Assembly (NCBI GenBank): GCA_002298545.1
Contig: DBKQ01000097.1
Location: 19,050 to 42,732, forward strand
From: Prevotella sp. UBA746
GTDB taxonomy: Bacteria > Bacteroidota > Bacteroidia > Bacteroidales > Bacteroidaceae
Length of the DNA: 23,683 bases
Reading direction: 5' to 3'
Shown: piece by piece, positions 9,072 to 17,483 of the stretch
Layout of the letters: each line of letters opens with the position of its first letter
Position numbering within the stretch: position 1 is the first letter of the stretch
The notes under the pieces: generated by a model
What the model saw: only the letters and a program-made list of their open reading frames with translations
Told to the model about the DNA's origin: nothing
Databases searched by the model: none
Program-made: the position numbers and the translations under genes

Positions 9072-9092
9072 CAAAGACATTCTATAAGAAAC

Positions 9093-9124
9093 AGGGTCCA
9101 AGCTCTTCACAGAGCCCAGACCCT
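9093..9124. terminator. Hairpin between convergent genes
   Basis: AGGGTC (9093-9098) pairs with GACCCT (9119-9124), with an inner GCTC/GAGC stem (9102-9105 with 9112-9115). It lies 21 nt after the LytTR regulator stop and 70 nt beyond the stop of the convergent peptide gene. On the plus strand it is followed by A, not T, and on the minus strand only by a weak T-rich run. Its terminator role is therefore likely from position but not typical in sequence. Confidence 0.5.
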
Positions 9125-9195
9125 AAAAAATGTAACATATAAATAATCTGGTTACTACAAATGATAATTAGCCATTAATCATTGGCATAGCAGTA

Positions 9196-9414
9196 TTATT
9201 CCTCCTCAAATCTTTCATTAGCACCAGTCGTATTGTAATTGCGATAGCCAGCCCAGTTGGTATTAGGCGAAGTTTCTTCCGTGTCCCAAAGGTCAGTGTC
9301 GAAACAGTTCTCCTTAGAGTCGGCAACGTTATCAAAAGAGCCGGCAAGCATTGAACCGTATGTCTGCATTCCAATCACTGTGGTTACAGGTTTTATATAT
9401 TCTTTCTTGTTCAT
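9196..9414 (-). CDS. Small Y-I-K-P / L-A-G-S peptide of unknown function
   Basis: A 72-residue protein. The N-terminal third is a leader-like segment: MNKKEYIKPVTTVI, then M-L-A-G-S at 22-26. The rest is strongly acidic and rich in N, T, W and Y, ending RFEEE; it has one Cys (C37). Short Bacteroidales proteins starting 'KK-x-Y-x-x-P' and carrying an L-A-[GA]-S motif near residue 25 are familiar to me as hypothetical proteins, but I know no established function. It begins 24 nt after the stop of the large T9SS-type gene on the same strand with no terminator between, so the two are probably co-transcribed. It could be a secreted peptide, a peptide precursor or an accessory factor of the surface protein; the sequence does not decide. 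It is unlikely to be a chance ORF because the N-terminal signature and tight spacing are both present. Confidence 0.7.
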   Translation of the reverse strand: MNKKEYIKPVTTVIGMQTYGSMLAGSFDNVADSKENCFDTDLWDTEETSPNTNWAGYRNYNTTGANERFEEE

Positions 9415-9438
9415 ATCAAAATATTTTTTAGTTCATGT

Positions 9439-12400
9439 TTATCTTACTATCACTTTCGTTCCATTGACGATATAAACACCACCAGCCAAAGAGAAGGAAC
9501 GACTCTCGCCAGCCTTCATCCGACAGTTTTCCAGAAGTTGTCCGTTCATATTGCGGATATTTGCCACCATATCCTTCTGTGCCGTTATCGTCAGTGTGCC
9601 GTCCTGTGCAGAGAAAGCGAAGCCTACAGCTTGTTCTTCAGCAGAGGTGTTGTCAATATACGTTGGAGTGTCGTTAGGTTCCGTAGAGATGTATATTGTT
9701 CTGATGTTGTTTCCTGTATAGCCGTCGAAGTAAGTGCGGAACGGCATTACTATGACATCCTGATATTTATCGCCAAGGATAAGAGAAGATATGAACTTAT
9801 CTTTGTTGAAATAGAAGATACCTTTATCTTTGGCAATCTTTATTCCAGAGTATGTGCCGTGGCTTACCAGAGTCATACTTTTGCCGTCGACGGTTCCTGA
9901 TGCTGTTTCGCCATCGAGTGCTACAGGAGTCTTTTCTATAGTAGCACCGCTCTGACGGATAGTGAACATGATATCGTCAGCATCTCTTGCATCAGCAATC
10001 TTGTCGATGTTAATCAGATAAGGTTTGTTGGCTTCAGTCTCGGCAATTCCAGTGCAAGGCGAGAAGTGGGCATTAACCTCATAGCCATTGTCGGTAGAGC
10101 TAAACGAGTTGTTGGCGTTTATCTTATAGAAAGTGAACACGTCGTCGTCATTTTCTTGCATATAAGAACCGCTTTCCTGGTCGAGACCAACAGTGAATGG
10201 CAATACTACAGACACCCAGTCTTTTGTGGCGTGTTGCTGAGCCACAGTCCTTGTATAGACCACCTCGTTGTCGGCATTCACCCGAATATCATAAGGTGCA
10301 AAGAACGGCAACTTATCGGTAAGCACGATGTCGTTATCAGCATTAAAGTCATCACCGCTTTCAGCCTTTGTAGCCACGTTGTCGAGACTTGCCGAAATAC
10401 CTTGCGGCAGATAAATCATGGCATTCTTACCAATCAGATTCTTCAGGTCGGCGAGTTTGCCGTAGCTTTCGTCGTTGTCGCTTGTTATTACAGACTTCAC
10501 CTTGCTGAGGTCGAGATACAGAATGTGGTTCGTGTCAGTAGGCTTATTATCTTGACTGTCAGTATTATTTAAAACGTCAGCAATCTGTTTCGCCGATACG
10601 TAGCCGGTGCCTTCGGCAATGGCATTTCCTGTATTCTTGTTTTTCAGTGTTACAGTAGCGCCAGAGTATATATTATTGTCGAAGCCATTCTCGAGCGTAG
10701 CGTTGTCATACACCTTAGTGTAGTTGATAACCGGCTCGTAGTCTTCCTTCTCCAGTTTCACACTCGTAGAGTAGTAAGCGTAGTAGGCATGGCGTGGGGT
10801 AGTGGTAGGAGCGATGTTATATCGAGTCTCGTCGCAAACCATGAGATAGTAATTCTTATAGTTGCCGTCGGTAAGTGTGATATCCTCCCATTTACCATTC
10901 TGATTGGCGTATTCACTATTAGAATATCGGTATTCCTCATAAGAGAAAGTCTTGCTGCCCGTTGTTCCAGCTTTGAATTCATCAGAGTTGTTACATCTGA
11001 ACGCCTTAGTTCCCGCCTTGTCAACGGCTATTTTCTTCGTGTAGTCGTAGTCGGCAGCATCAGAGCGATGCGCCTGCAGATTCTCGTTAACGAGATTGTA
11101 ATATTCCGATTTAACGAAATTATATCTTGAGTATTCGCCTTGTTTTCCGAAATCACCATAGGTCTCGTCAGCCTTCTTGTGGTTCAGTCCCTCGAAGTTA
11201 AACTTCAGGTTCTGAGTCTCGTAGTTTGCAGGCACGGCAAAGTCAATCTTACCTTCAGTACCGATAGAGAAGTCGTCGGCAAGATACTGCTGCTTCAGTT
11301 TCGTTTCTCCAGAAGGCAGCGTACAAGCTATATCCATCTTGTCGATGTAAGGGTTGAGAGCTTCGAGTTGCACCTCAAGACAGACGTATGCAAGCTGATC
11401 GCTTTGCAGTCCGGTAATCTCGAACTTTATGGCGTCGTTGTTGATCTTCTCAAGGATAAGACCGCCAAAGCCGTTATTCTTGTTGACATTTGCTGTTTTC
11501 TCTATAGAGCTTCCAGTTTTGTCGTAGAGATTGATGTTGAATGAAGTTTCCGATGTATTTGTATAGTCGGCATTCACCACATCGGCTTCCTCTCCTTTGA
11601 AACCACCTTTACCATCCTTATGTGATACTACATGGTCCTTGTTGTAATACAGGTTAGAGCCGTCAGTCTGGAATGATGAAGCATTGTCTTTGTCTGTAGT
11701 GGTCGTCAGTTCGTCAGCACTAAGCAGATGCCAAACATACCTGAGATATGTCTTTGTGCCATTCACCGTAGTGTACACCTTACCGTCGGTATCGTAAGTC
11801 CATTTCACTTTAGCGCTTGTGAATACCAGACTTGCGTTCATGTAATTTCCATTATTGTCTTTGATGTATATGTCGTCACCCTTTTTGACGTCAGGATTCT
11901 GGTCGTTGGAATACACGACACGTGCTCCGACGATACGGTAACCTACAGGGATGTTTTTTCCGTTCTGAGTAGTTGCCTCGGTAGGAGTCTCCAGCCAGTA
12001 CACGCCATTCTTCAGTCCGAGGAAAGTTCTGTTGCTATTGTTTATCATCGTAGCAATGGATTTATTGCCTACTGTTTTGTCGACAGCCGTTCCGCCGACA
12101 ATTCCGCTTTCGTCGTAGAACATGAAATTAGCCGTAAGGTCCTTCACGTTGTTATAATTGTATTTATATGACGTATATCCTTTATCGGTACTCTCCGTAA
12201 TCTGCTCCAGGTCTATGCGCTGTGTCTGGAACGGAATGGCAATACAACTGACATCATCCTTGTATTTGTCGATATCCGGGCGTAGGATTTCATTGAATCT
12301 GTCGGTACATTCAAAAGTTACGACAAAGGAAACGATATCGATATTTGCAAATCCGCTGTTTGACTCATGGTCTTGACGGAAATAAAGAATGTTGCCCATA

Positions 12401-12945
12401 TCAGTAGCGTTGAGCGAAGTTCGCTGCATCGTAACGTTTTTACTGCCACTCTTACCAATGCTTGCCGTCTTGTATGATGTACTGAATTCAGAGTTCATCT
12501 CTCTGAGAGTAGAACCGCAGTCAGAATCAGAATTAGAGTTCATAACAATCTTGTAGCTCGTAAAGCGGTAGCCTTTAGGCAGCGACAGCGTAAAATGATT
12601 TACGGCTGTATTCTCACCGGAGGCGATAGTGAATATTCCTGTTCCAGCGTCCGGTTTGATGTTGTTGGCGTGAACCTTCATCAGTCCGTTGTCCGTCAGA
12701 GTCGCTTCGTCGGAAGTAAGCAGCGTGAGCGGCAACTGGTTGTGAACCCAGGCACCTCCATAACCCTCCTCGTGTTGCTCCGAAGAATAGCTTTGTGCTG
12801 AGATAACATTACCCGTCTTAGGGCTAACACTTACAGTTTGCGCTGAAACGCCACCGCATATCGCCATGCAAAAGGCGATAGAGGCAGCGACAACGGCGTG
12901 TCTGTAATTTCCTACATTCATTTTAAACTTCTTTTTCATCTTCAT
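9439..12945 (-). CDS. Large secreted protein with T9SS-like C-terminal module
   Basis: An ATG at 12987 is also in frame, but I prefer ATG 12945, which gives 1168 residues. It removes a 14-residue extension encoded partly by a leader repeat and places a basic start (MKMKKKFKMN) before the hydrophobic segment that ends at V-S-A-Q. The mature protein is beta-rich, with many Tyr, Asn, Asp and Thr. A module near residues 880-960 (PFFAPYDIRVNADNEVVYTR, then WVSVVLPFTVG and PYLINID) is of a kind I associate with large Prevotella surface proteins. The last 50-60 residues (VANIRNMNGQLL ... GGVYIVNGTKVIVR) have the shape of a T9SS sorting domain. I recognise no catalytic motif and assign only 'surface or secreted protein'. 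The 72-residue peptide gene follows 24 nt downstream. Its leader holds candidate regulator sites. Confidence 0.8.
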   Translation of the reverse strand: MKMKKKFKMNVGNYRHAVVAASIAFCMAICGGVSAQTVSVSPKTGNVISAQSYSSEQHEEGYGGAWVHNQLPLTLLTSDEATLTDNGLMKVHANNIKPDAGTGIFTIASGENTAVNHFTLSLPKGYRFTSYKIVMNSNSDSDCGSTLREMNSEFSTSYKTASIGKSGSKNVTMQRTSLNATDMGNILYFRQDHESNSGFANIDIVSFVVTFECTDRFNEILRPDIDKYKDDVSCIAIPFQTQRIDLEQITESTDKGYTSYKYNYNNVKDLTANFMFYDESGIVGGTAVDKTVGNKSIATMINNSNRTFLGLKNGVYWLETPTEATTQNGKNIPVGYRIVGARVVYSNDQNPDVKKGDDIYIKDNNGNYMNASLVFTSAKVKWTYDTDGKVYTTVNGTKTYLRYVWHLLSADELTTTTDKDNASSFQTDGSNLYYNKDHVVSHKDGKGGFKGEEADVVNADYTNTSETSFNINLYDKTGSSIEKTANVNKNNGFGGLILEKINNDAIKFEITGLQSDQLAYVCLEVQLEALNPYIDKMDIACTLPSGETKLKQQYLADDFSIGTEGKIDFAVPANYETQNLKFNFEGLNHKKADETYGDFGKQGEYSRYNFVKSEYYNLVNENLQAHRSDAADYDYTKKIAVDKAGTKAFRCNNSDEFKAGTTGSKTFSYEEYRYSNSEYANQNGKWEDITLTDGNYKNYYLMVCDETRYNIAPTTTPRHAYYAYYSTSVKLEKEDYEPVINYTKVYDNATLENGFDNNIYSGATVTLKNKNTGNAIAEGTGYVSAKQIADVLNNTDSQDNKPTDTNHILYLDLSKVKSVITSDNDESYGKLADLKNLIGKNAMIYLPQGISASLDNVATKAESGDDFNADNDIVLTDKLPFFAPYDIRVNADNEVVYTRTVAQQHATKDWVSVVLPFTVGLDQESGSYMQENDDDVFTFYKINANNSFSSTDNGYEVNAHFSPCTGIAETEANKPYLINIDKIADARDADDIMFTIRQSGATIEKTPVALDGETASGTVDGKSMTLVSHGTYSGIKIAKDKGIFYFNKDKFISSLILGDKYQDVIVMPFRTYFDGYTGNNIRTIYISTEPNDTPTYIDNTSAEEQAVGFAFSAQDGTLTITAQKDMVANIRNMNGQLLENCRMKAGESRSFSLAGGVYIVNGTKVIVR

Positions 12946-12946
12946 C

Positions 12947-13056
12947 TTTTTTAGCTTTAGATTAATAGGACATTCAAAAACACTCATCTAACATCTAAAA
13001 TTACAGACCTCCATCTTAATTTTTAGCTTCAGTTGTCTTTCTTTTTTTAGCTTTAG
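12947..13056 (-). repeat. Three CTAAAGCTAAAAA repeats in the leader
   Basis: Read on the minus strand, CTAAAGCTAAAAAA appears at 12960-12947, CTGAAGCTAAAAA at 13032-13020 and CTAAAGCTAAAAAAAG at 13056-13041. The copy nearest the gene ends two bases before the preferred start codon. A-rich leaders help initiation in Bacteroidota, so these may be translational enhancers. They could also be the remains of a small duplication or binding sites. Confidence 0.5.
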
Positions 13057-13148
13057 CTGTGTCTTCAAATTTTTTAGTTTTTTATATTGTTACTATTTAT
13101 AGTCATAGAATAGCGTGTTGCATATATATAATGTTTTTTTGTGTTATG

Positions 13149-13192
13149 TTTACGTCAGAAGTTTACGTTACTTAACGTTATATTTACGTCAG
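13149..13192. promoter_or_regulatory. Four-unit ACGT array, candidate regulator operator
   Basis: TTTACGTCAG (13149-13158), TTTACGTTAC (13162-13171), TTAACGTTAT (13172-13181) and TTTACGTCAG (13183-13192) place ACGT cores 13, 10 and 11 bp apart, close to one helical turn. The middle units also form ACGTTA-CT-TAACGT, a near-perfect palindrome. The 9-mer TTTACGTCA recurs at 13823-13831, upstream of the divergent AraC-type gene. This spacing is what a multimeric DNA-binding regulator would use. It sits downstream of the candidate promoter at 13226, so it could act as a roadblock operator, unless another promoter is used. Confidence 0.5.
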
Positions 13193-13225
13193 CAGATACT
13201 CGCAGTCTTGTTTGATGTTGCGATG

Positions 13226-13255
13226 CAAAAGTAGTGTAAAAACAAAATATTGGAA
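13226..13255 (-). promoter_or_regulatory. Candidate promoter of the large secreted protein operon
   Basis: On the minus strand TACTTTTG (13233-13226) is a full match to the TAnnTTTG box. The upstream box is poor: TTTCC about 20 nt further up instead of TTTG. Transcription would start near 13219, giving a leader of about 275 nt that contains the ACGT array and the CTAAAGCTAAAAA repeats. Confidence 0.5.
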
Positions 13256-13924
13256 AGCTTTTTTCCTGTATCATTGTCTTAATTCGAGGTGTAACTTTGT
13301 CGCATCGTTGAATGTAAAAAATGTTTCGTTCCCTCGTCTTTTGTCACATTCAGTGTTGTCGCATTTTGCTTTTCCTTCAGTTTGTAAAAATGCTAATCCA
13401 ACAATTTCTGGTATTTGTATAATTCTGTAATATATTGAAACATAGGAATATATATATTGAAACTACATATTCTTGTTTTGTTGATAGAGAATTTTTTTCA
13501 TTGTAACATTTTGTTTTTTGAACAATGTGGACTCATCTTATCATTATAGTTCGAAATTTTTTTGTGCTATAAGTCTGATAAAGTTCCATAAAAGGCTAAA
13601 AGCTTTTAATCTGCATGGTTGGAAACCGTAGTAGGTGCGGTGTCTCACCGCATGGAACCTCAAAAAAACTATAAATAAATTACAATTAATGTTGATAAAT
13701 TCTCCATTAATTTGCATACACAAAAAATGTGGTGTAATTTCGCATGCAGAAAGGAGCTTTATAGATACACACATTTTGGAGGTCGTAGGTCGTACGACAT
13801 GAAGTAGACAGACATATCTTATTTTACGTCACATATATGAGTGGTCTTGTAGGTAAACATGGCATTTCCTTATAAAAAGGAAAAATGTTATGTCTTTCGT
13901 TATAAACAATAAAACTGTAAGTAT
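13256..13924. other. Long gene-free divergent spacer
   Basis: About 670 bp with no credible coding region; open frames here have no family features. Visible elements: TGCGGTG/CACCGCA hairpin with a TCT loop (13636-13652), the perfect palindrome GTCGTACGAC near 13788-13797, a third TTTACGTCA (13823-13831), and an imperfect CATTTCCTT/AAGGAAAAATG inverted repeat at 13863-13887. The promoter of the AraC-type gene should lie here, but I find no full TAnnTTTG match. Confidence 0.6.
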
Positions 13925-15709
13925 ATGAGACGATTATTAATGTTTATTCTTTTAGGTTTTTCCATGATATTAATCTCCTGTTCAGGAGACAGAAAAACTG
14001 ACGGCAATAGTGAAACGAAATTAGGCGGACGGCAATATGATTATGTAAAAAGCATTAGTGTTACAAATCCGCAGAAGGCATTCGCCTTAATCGCTGAGGC
14101 TGAGAAAAAAGGCAGTATGCCGGATATAGACATTAATACCCTAAAGAGCATGGTATACAACAATGGCTTGTTTCGCTACGACAGTGCTGCCGTGTATGCA
14201 CGGAAGGTCCTCGACAATCCTGCGATTTCGAAGTATCCCGAACGCCAGCAAATGTTGCTCGAAAATGTTTCATCGCAGTATTATAAATGTGGAGAGTATG
14301 CCAAGAGTATGAAGATGGCGGAGAAGGGAATAGATCTGGCATACGAGTCGGGCAACCGCCGACTTGTTGCCCAGCTTCTCAGTACAATCGGTCAGTGTTA
14401 TGTACAGGTGGGCAGTGACAGACATGCCTTGAGATCTTTCGACAGAAGTATTGAAATTCTCACCGTTCAGAAGTCAACCGATGATACCTGGGAAATAGCA
14501 TATGACCTTGTATATGTGTTGACACTCAAGGCTGATCTGTTGATTGATATGCGAAATTACACCGAACTGTTTGATATGGAGCAGGGGTTTCGCAAAGAAC
14601 TGTCTGACATGTGTCGGAAGAAAGAAACCATAGAAGGCACTAATGACATTGCAAGGGCAAATTTCTTTTCTATATATGCCTTGGGCTATGAGAAGGCAGG
14701 TAATAAAGAGAAGGGTGAACAGTTCTACAGAAATTTGCAGAAGACTAATTTTGCCAATAGTCCAGAGGGAGCATCATTGTCGGTAGAATATTTGATAGAC
14801 AGGAAGGACTACAATGAAGCTCTCGGTAAAATCAAGCAGGAAGAGCAGCAATGGAACAAGGGGGAGAAAGACTCCGTGAATTTCTTTTTCGCTCATAAAT
14901 TCTTGATGAATAAGACGCGTGTGCTGCAGGGGCTTGGCAGATATAAGGAGGCAATAGAAACCGGGATGTTGGCTTATAATCTGAGTGATTCGCTCGACAG
15001 CAGGATTAGAGCACAGAGGGCTATCCTGGTTTCAGAAAAATTAGGAAAGAAAATTCTTCGCAATTATATCGGAGTGCAAGACCGCAAATTGGAGGCGAAC
15101 ATGACGGTGATTGTTATAATGTCGGTATTGCTATTTCTGTGTATCGTCTTGCTCTTTCTCGTTTGGCGAAGCAACAGATTGATTAAGGAGAAGAACCGCA
15201 GTGCTTCGGCGTTGATTGGAGACTTGCAGAAATACCGTACGGAACTGTATGACAGTATTGCCAATAACAATAATGGTGAGAATGTTAATAGCCATACTCT
15301 TAATGATGGTGATACGACAACGGATAGTGACGTTCAGGAGGATAACGACAACTTTGAATACAGACAGTATCTAAAGATAGAAAAGACGATATTCGACAAG
15401 AAACTTTTTGTGCGCTATAAATTGTCAAAGGATGAGGTTGCCGAGGAAGTAGGCATGTCGTCGGGATATTTCAACAAGCTCTTTTCTAAATACTCAGATG
15501 TTTCATTCAACAACTATATCAATAATCTTAGAATGGACTATGCTGCCAAAATCCTGAAAGAAAAACCAAACTATTCTATTGAGGCGGTTGCAAAGGAATG
15601 TGGCATTTCTGTAAGACAGACTTTCTATCGCCTGTTCCAGAAAAAGTTTGGTATGACGCCTGTGGAGTATAGAAGTAGTATTGAGCTTTCTGCTTTGAGT
15701 GAGAAATAA
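13925..15709 (+). CDS. Membrane-anchored TPR sensor with cytoplasmic AraC DNA-binding domain
   Basis: This 594-residue protein has a signal or anchor at 1-18 followed by C19 in L-I-S-C, a lipobox. Helical TPR-like repeats fill about 35-380. A strong membrane helix (MSVLLFLCIVLLFLVW) lies at about 394-416, followed by the basic RSNRLIKEKN and a coiled segment. An Asn/Asp-rich linker covers about 445-475. The C-terminal 110 residues are an AraC-type double helix-turn-helix: LSKDEVAEEVGMSSGYFNKLF for the first helix pair, SIEAVAKECGISVRQTFYRLF for the second, and KKFGMTPVEYR at the end. It should sense something outside the cytoplasm and bind DNA inside, in one polypeptide. It is divergent from the large secreted-protein operon, and a shared TTTACGTCA motif suggests that it controls that operon and itself. 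The next gene converges on it, 34 nt away. Confidence 0.88.
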   Translation: MRRLLMFILLGFSMILISCSGDRKTDGNSETKLGGRQYDYVKSISVTNPQKAFALIAEAEKKGSMPDIDINTLKSMVYNNGLFRYDSAAVYARKVLDNPAISKYPERQQMLLENVSSQYYKCGEYAKSMKMAEKGIDLAYESGNRRLVAQLLSTIGQCYVQVGSDRHALRSFDRSIEILTVQKSTDDTWEIAYDLVYVLTLKADLLIDMRNYTELFDMEQGFRKELSDMCRKKETIEGTNDIARANFFSIYALGYEKAGNKEKGEQFYRNLQKTNFANSPEGASLSVEYLIDRKDYNEALGKIKQEEQQWNKGEKDSVNFFFAHKFLMNKTRVLQGLGRYKEAIETGMLAYNLSDSLDSRIRAQRAILVSEKLGKKILRNYIGVQDRKLEANMTVIVIMSVLLFLCIVLLFLVWRSNRLIKEKNRSASALIGDLQKYRTELYDSIANNNNGENVNSHTLNDGDTTTDSDVQEDNDNFEYRQYLKIEKTIFDKKLFVRYKLSKDEVAEEVGMSSGYFNKLFSKYSDVSFNNYINNLRMDYAAKILKEKPNYSIEAVAKECGISVRQTFYRLFQKKFGMTPVEYRSSIELSALSEK

Positions 15710-15743
15710 GGAGCATGGAGTGGGTAGTGTACAGAAAATCGAG

Positions 15744-16400
15744 TTAAAGTTCTTCAAGATGGGGGATAATGATGATTCCTCTTGAATTCGTTATTTTCCC
15801 TTCTTCTTGCATGTTGTGCAAGGCTTTAGATACGTTGAGCCGACTTTCTGAGATTTCATGTCCCAACTGTACCATTCCTATCTTGACAATCTTTCTTCCA
15901 ATGGGGCGCAGACAATGACTCCTGATGAAAGTAGTAATCTTTTTTGTAATGTCCTCATGCTTGTGTTGCCATGGTAGATGCATGGCTGTTTGAGCTTGAG
16001 TACAAATCAGATTCATCATGTTCAGTCGGAATACCATCGATTCCGTAGTGAGGCGCATTACTTCGCCCTTGCTGATAGTGAGTAGCTGGCAGTCGGTCTT
16101 TGCCGAGAAATTATGTGAAAATCGTTGAGTCAGTCCGAACAAGCGTTCTGGCTGGATTACGCATGGTGTAGAGATTTCCTCGATTACCGAGAAACTGCCA
16201 TCGTCGGCAACCGTTTCCATCTCTACAATGCCATTCAGAATAAAAGAAAGTCCGTTAACCGGTTCGCCTTCTGCGAAAATACGCTCATTGGCGGAGACTT
16301 TTGAAAACCCCATTCTTACGTGAGAAATGACGTCGTCAAATTCGCTTGAGCTCATGCCCTGAAAGAGCGGCAGTCTCGACAGCAGACTATAAGGGTTCAT
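15744..16400 (-). CDS. Crp/Fnr-family transcriptional regulator
   Basis: A 218-residue protein of usual Crp/Fnr length. Residues about 10-130 fit a cyclic-nucleotide-binding-type beta roll (LPLFQGMSSSEFDDVI, then RIFAEGEPVNGLSFILNGIVEM). The C-terminal 60 residues contain a winged helix with LGHEISESRLNVSKALHNMQ as the recognition part. The usual cAMP phosphate-binding G-E-[LI]-x-x-x and R-x-A/S pattern is not evident, and there are no clustered N-terminal cysteines for an Fnr iron-sulphur cluster. The ligand is therefore unknown and may not be cAMP. The gene starts 27 nt after apbE on the same strand and is probably the last gene of that operon. Confidence 0.88.
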   Translation of the reverse strand: MNPYSLLSRLPLFQGMSSSEFDDVISHVRMGFSKVSANERIFAEGEPVNGLSFILNGIVEMETVADDGSFSVIEEISTPCVIQPERLFGLTQRFSHNFSAKTDCQLLTISKGEVMRLTTESMVFRLNMMNLICTQAQTAMHLPWQHKHEDITKKITTFIRSHCLRPIGRKIVKIGMVQLGHEISESRLNVSKALHNMQEEGKITNSRGIIIIPHLEEL

Positions 16401-16427
16401 ACGCTTATTCCTTTATATAACTGAAAA

Positions 16428-17447
16428 TCAATTTTCTATATATTTGCCTTTCATTGAAGGCGAGTACCATACAGCATTTTTCCCCTTGCTGTCAGAGTAT
16501 ATGAAATATGCCATCAGTTCTGGGTGTTTCTCAAGAACTTTCTTTGCTTTGTCGAGTCCCATAACCATGAACGAAGTGGCATAGGCATCGGCGGTGGCAC
16601 AGTTGTCGGCAAGTACCGTAGCCGAAAGAATGTTATGTTGCACCGGTCTTCCTGTTTTAGGGTCTATGGTGTGGGCATATTTCTTACCGTTCTTATAATA
16701 GAAGTTGCGGTAGTTTCCGCTCGTTGCCATAGCCTTGTTTGTAACGTTGAGCACAGTCTGCAGTTCTTCGTTCACGCTTAGCGAGTCGTCGGTAGGCTTG
16801 GTAACGCCAATCTTCCACGGCATACGCTGGTCGTTGACGCCACAGGTTACAATTTCTCCTCCTATCTCAACCATATAGTTCTTTATTCCCTTCTCCTGAA
16901 GAAAGCGAGCCACCACATCACAGCCGTAGCCCTTTGCTATGGCACTACAGTCGAGCATCGTTGCCGGGTTGTCCTTCTTTATTCTTCCGTTAACGAGCTT
17001 TACTTTATGAAACCCTACGATAGAGCGCAGACTGTCAATCTGGGCATCGGTAGGCATCTTGCCGCTTTTAAAACCAAATCCCCATGCGTTGACCATCGGA
17101 GCAACAGTAATGTCGAAAGCTCCGCCAGTTTCGGCAGAAATATGTTCGGCAAGATTGAAAACCTCGGCAAACATCTCGTTTACCTTAACATCTTTGTTTT
17201 GGTTTACCTTTGATATAATAGAGTTCGGGTTGAATGTTGAGAGTGAAGCGTCAACCTTCTTCAGTTCAGCTTCAATCTCGTTCTGCAAGTTCTCGTTGCT
17301 TTGGTAACTGATATTGTATATCGTTCCGAATACGAAGCCTGTATTTTTCTGGAACGGTATGTTTCTCTGTTTAGATACGATAAGGGCCATGCCGATAACG
17401 ATTACCGACAGAATGGCGAGTTTGATAAATTTCTTTTTGCTTTGCAT
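16428..17447 (-). CDS. apbE: FAD:protein FMN transferase (ApbE)
   Basis: This 339-residue protein covalently attaches FMN from FAD to Thr/Ser of target proteins such as NQR/RNF subunits, outside the cytoplasm. Family motifs present in order are LSTFNPNSIISKVN near 72, GGAFDITVAPMVNAWGFG near 107, the DCSAIAKGYGCDVV stretch near 165, VEIGGEIVTCG near 195, MATSGNYRNF near 240, HTIDPKTGRP near 260 and the metal-binding NCATADAYATSFMVMG near 282. An N-terminal membrane helix (about 8-24) without a lipobox cysteine suggests an uncleaved anchor. No NQR or RNF genes are in view, so its targets lie elsewhere. It is 36 nt downstream of the DUF6048-like gene. Confidence 0.94.
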   Translation of the reverse strand: MQSKKKFIKLAILSVIVIGMALIVSKQRNIPFQKNTGFVFGTIYNISYQSNENLQNEIEAELKKVDASLSTFNPNSIISKVNQNKDVKVNEMFAEVFNLAEHISAETGGAFDITVAPMVNAWGFGFKSGKMPTDAQIDSLRSIVGFHKVKLVNGRIKKDNPATMLDCSAIAKGYGCDVVARFLQEKGIKNYMVEIGGEIVTCGVNDQRMPWKIGVTKPTDDSLSVNEELQTVLNVTNKAMATSGNYRNFYYKNGKKYAHTIDPKTGRPVQHNILSATVLADNCATADAYATSFMVMGLDKAKKVLEKHPELMAYFIYSDSKGKNAVWYSPSMKGKYIEN

Positions 17448-17483
17448 TGTTGCTTATATTATATGCTTGTTGGATTTTTGTTT

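Noticed and set aside
10066..10572. 168-codon open frame on the plus strand inside the large secreted protein gene
   Set aside because: Antisense to a continuous 1168-residue protein with signal peptide and sorting module; one of several such frames there.
13212..13774. Short open frames in the divergent spacer (13212-13430 plus, 13544-13774 minus)
   Set aside because: AT-rich, no start context, no recognisable motif; they overlap hairpins and low-complexity sequence.
15744..17447. Crp/Fnr-ApbE pair as part of an NQR or RNF respiratory operon
   Set aside because: No NQR/RNF subunit gene is present; the neighbours are envelope proteins of unknown function.
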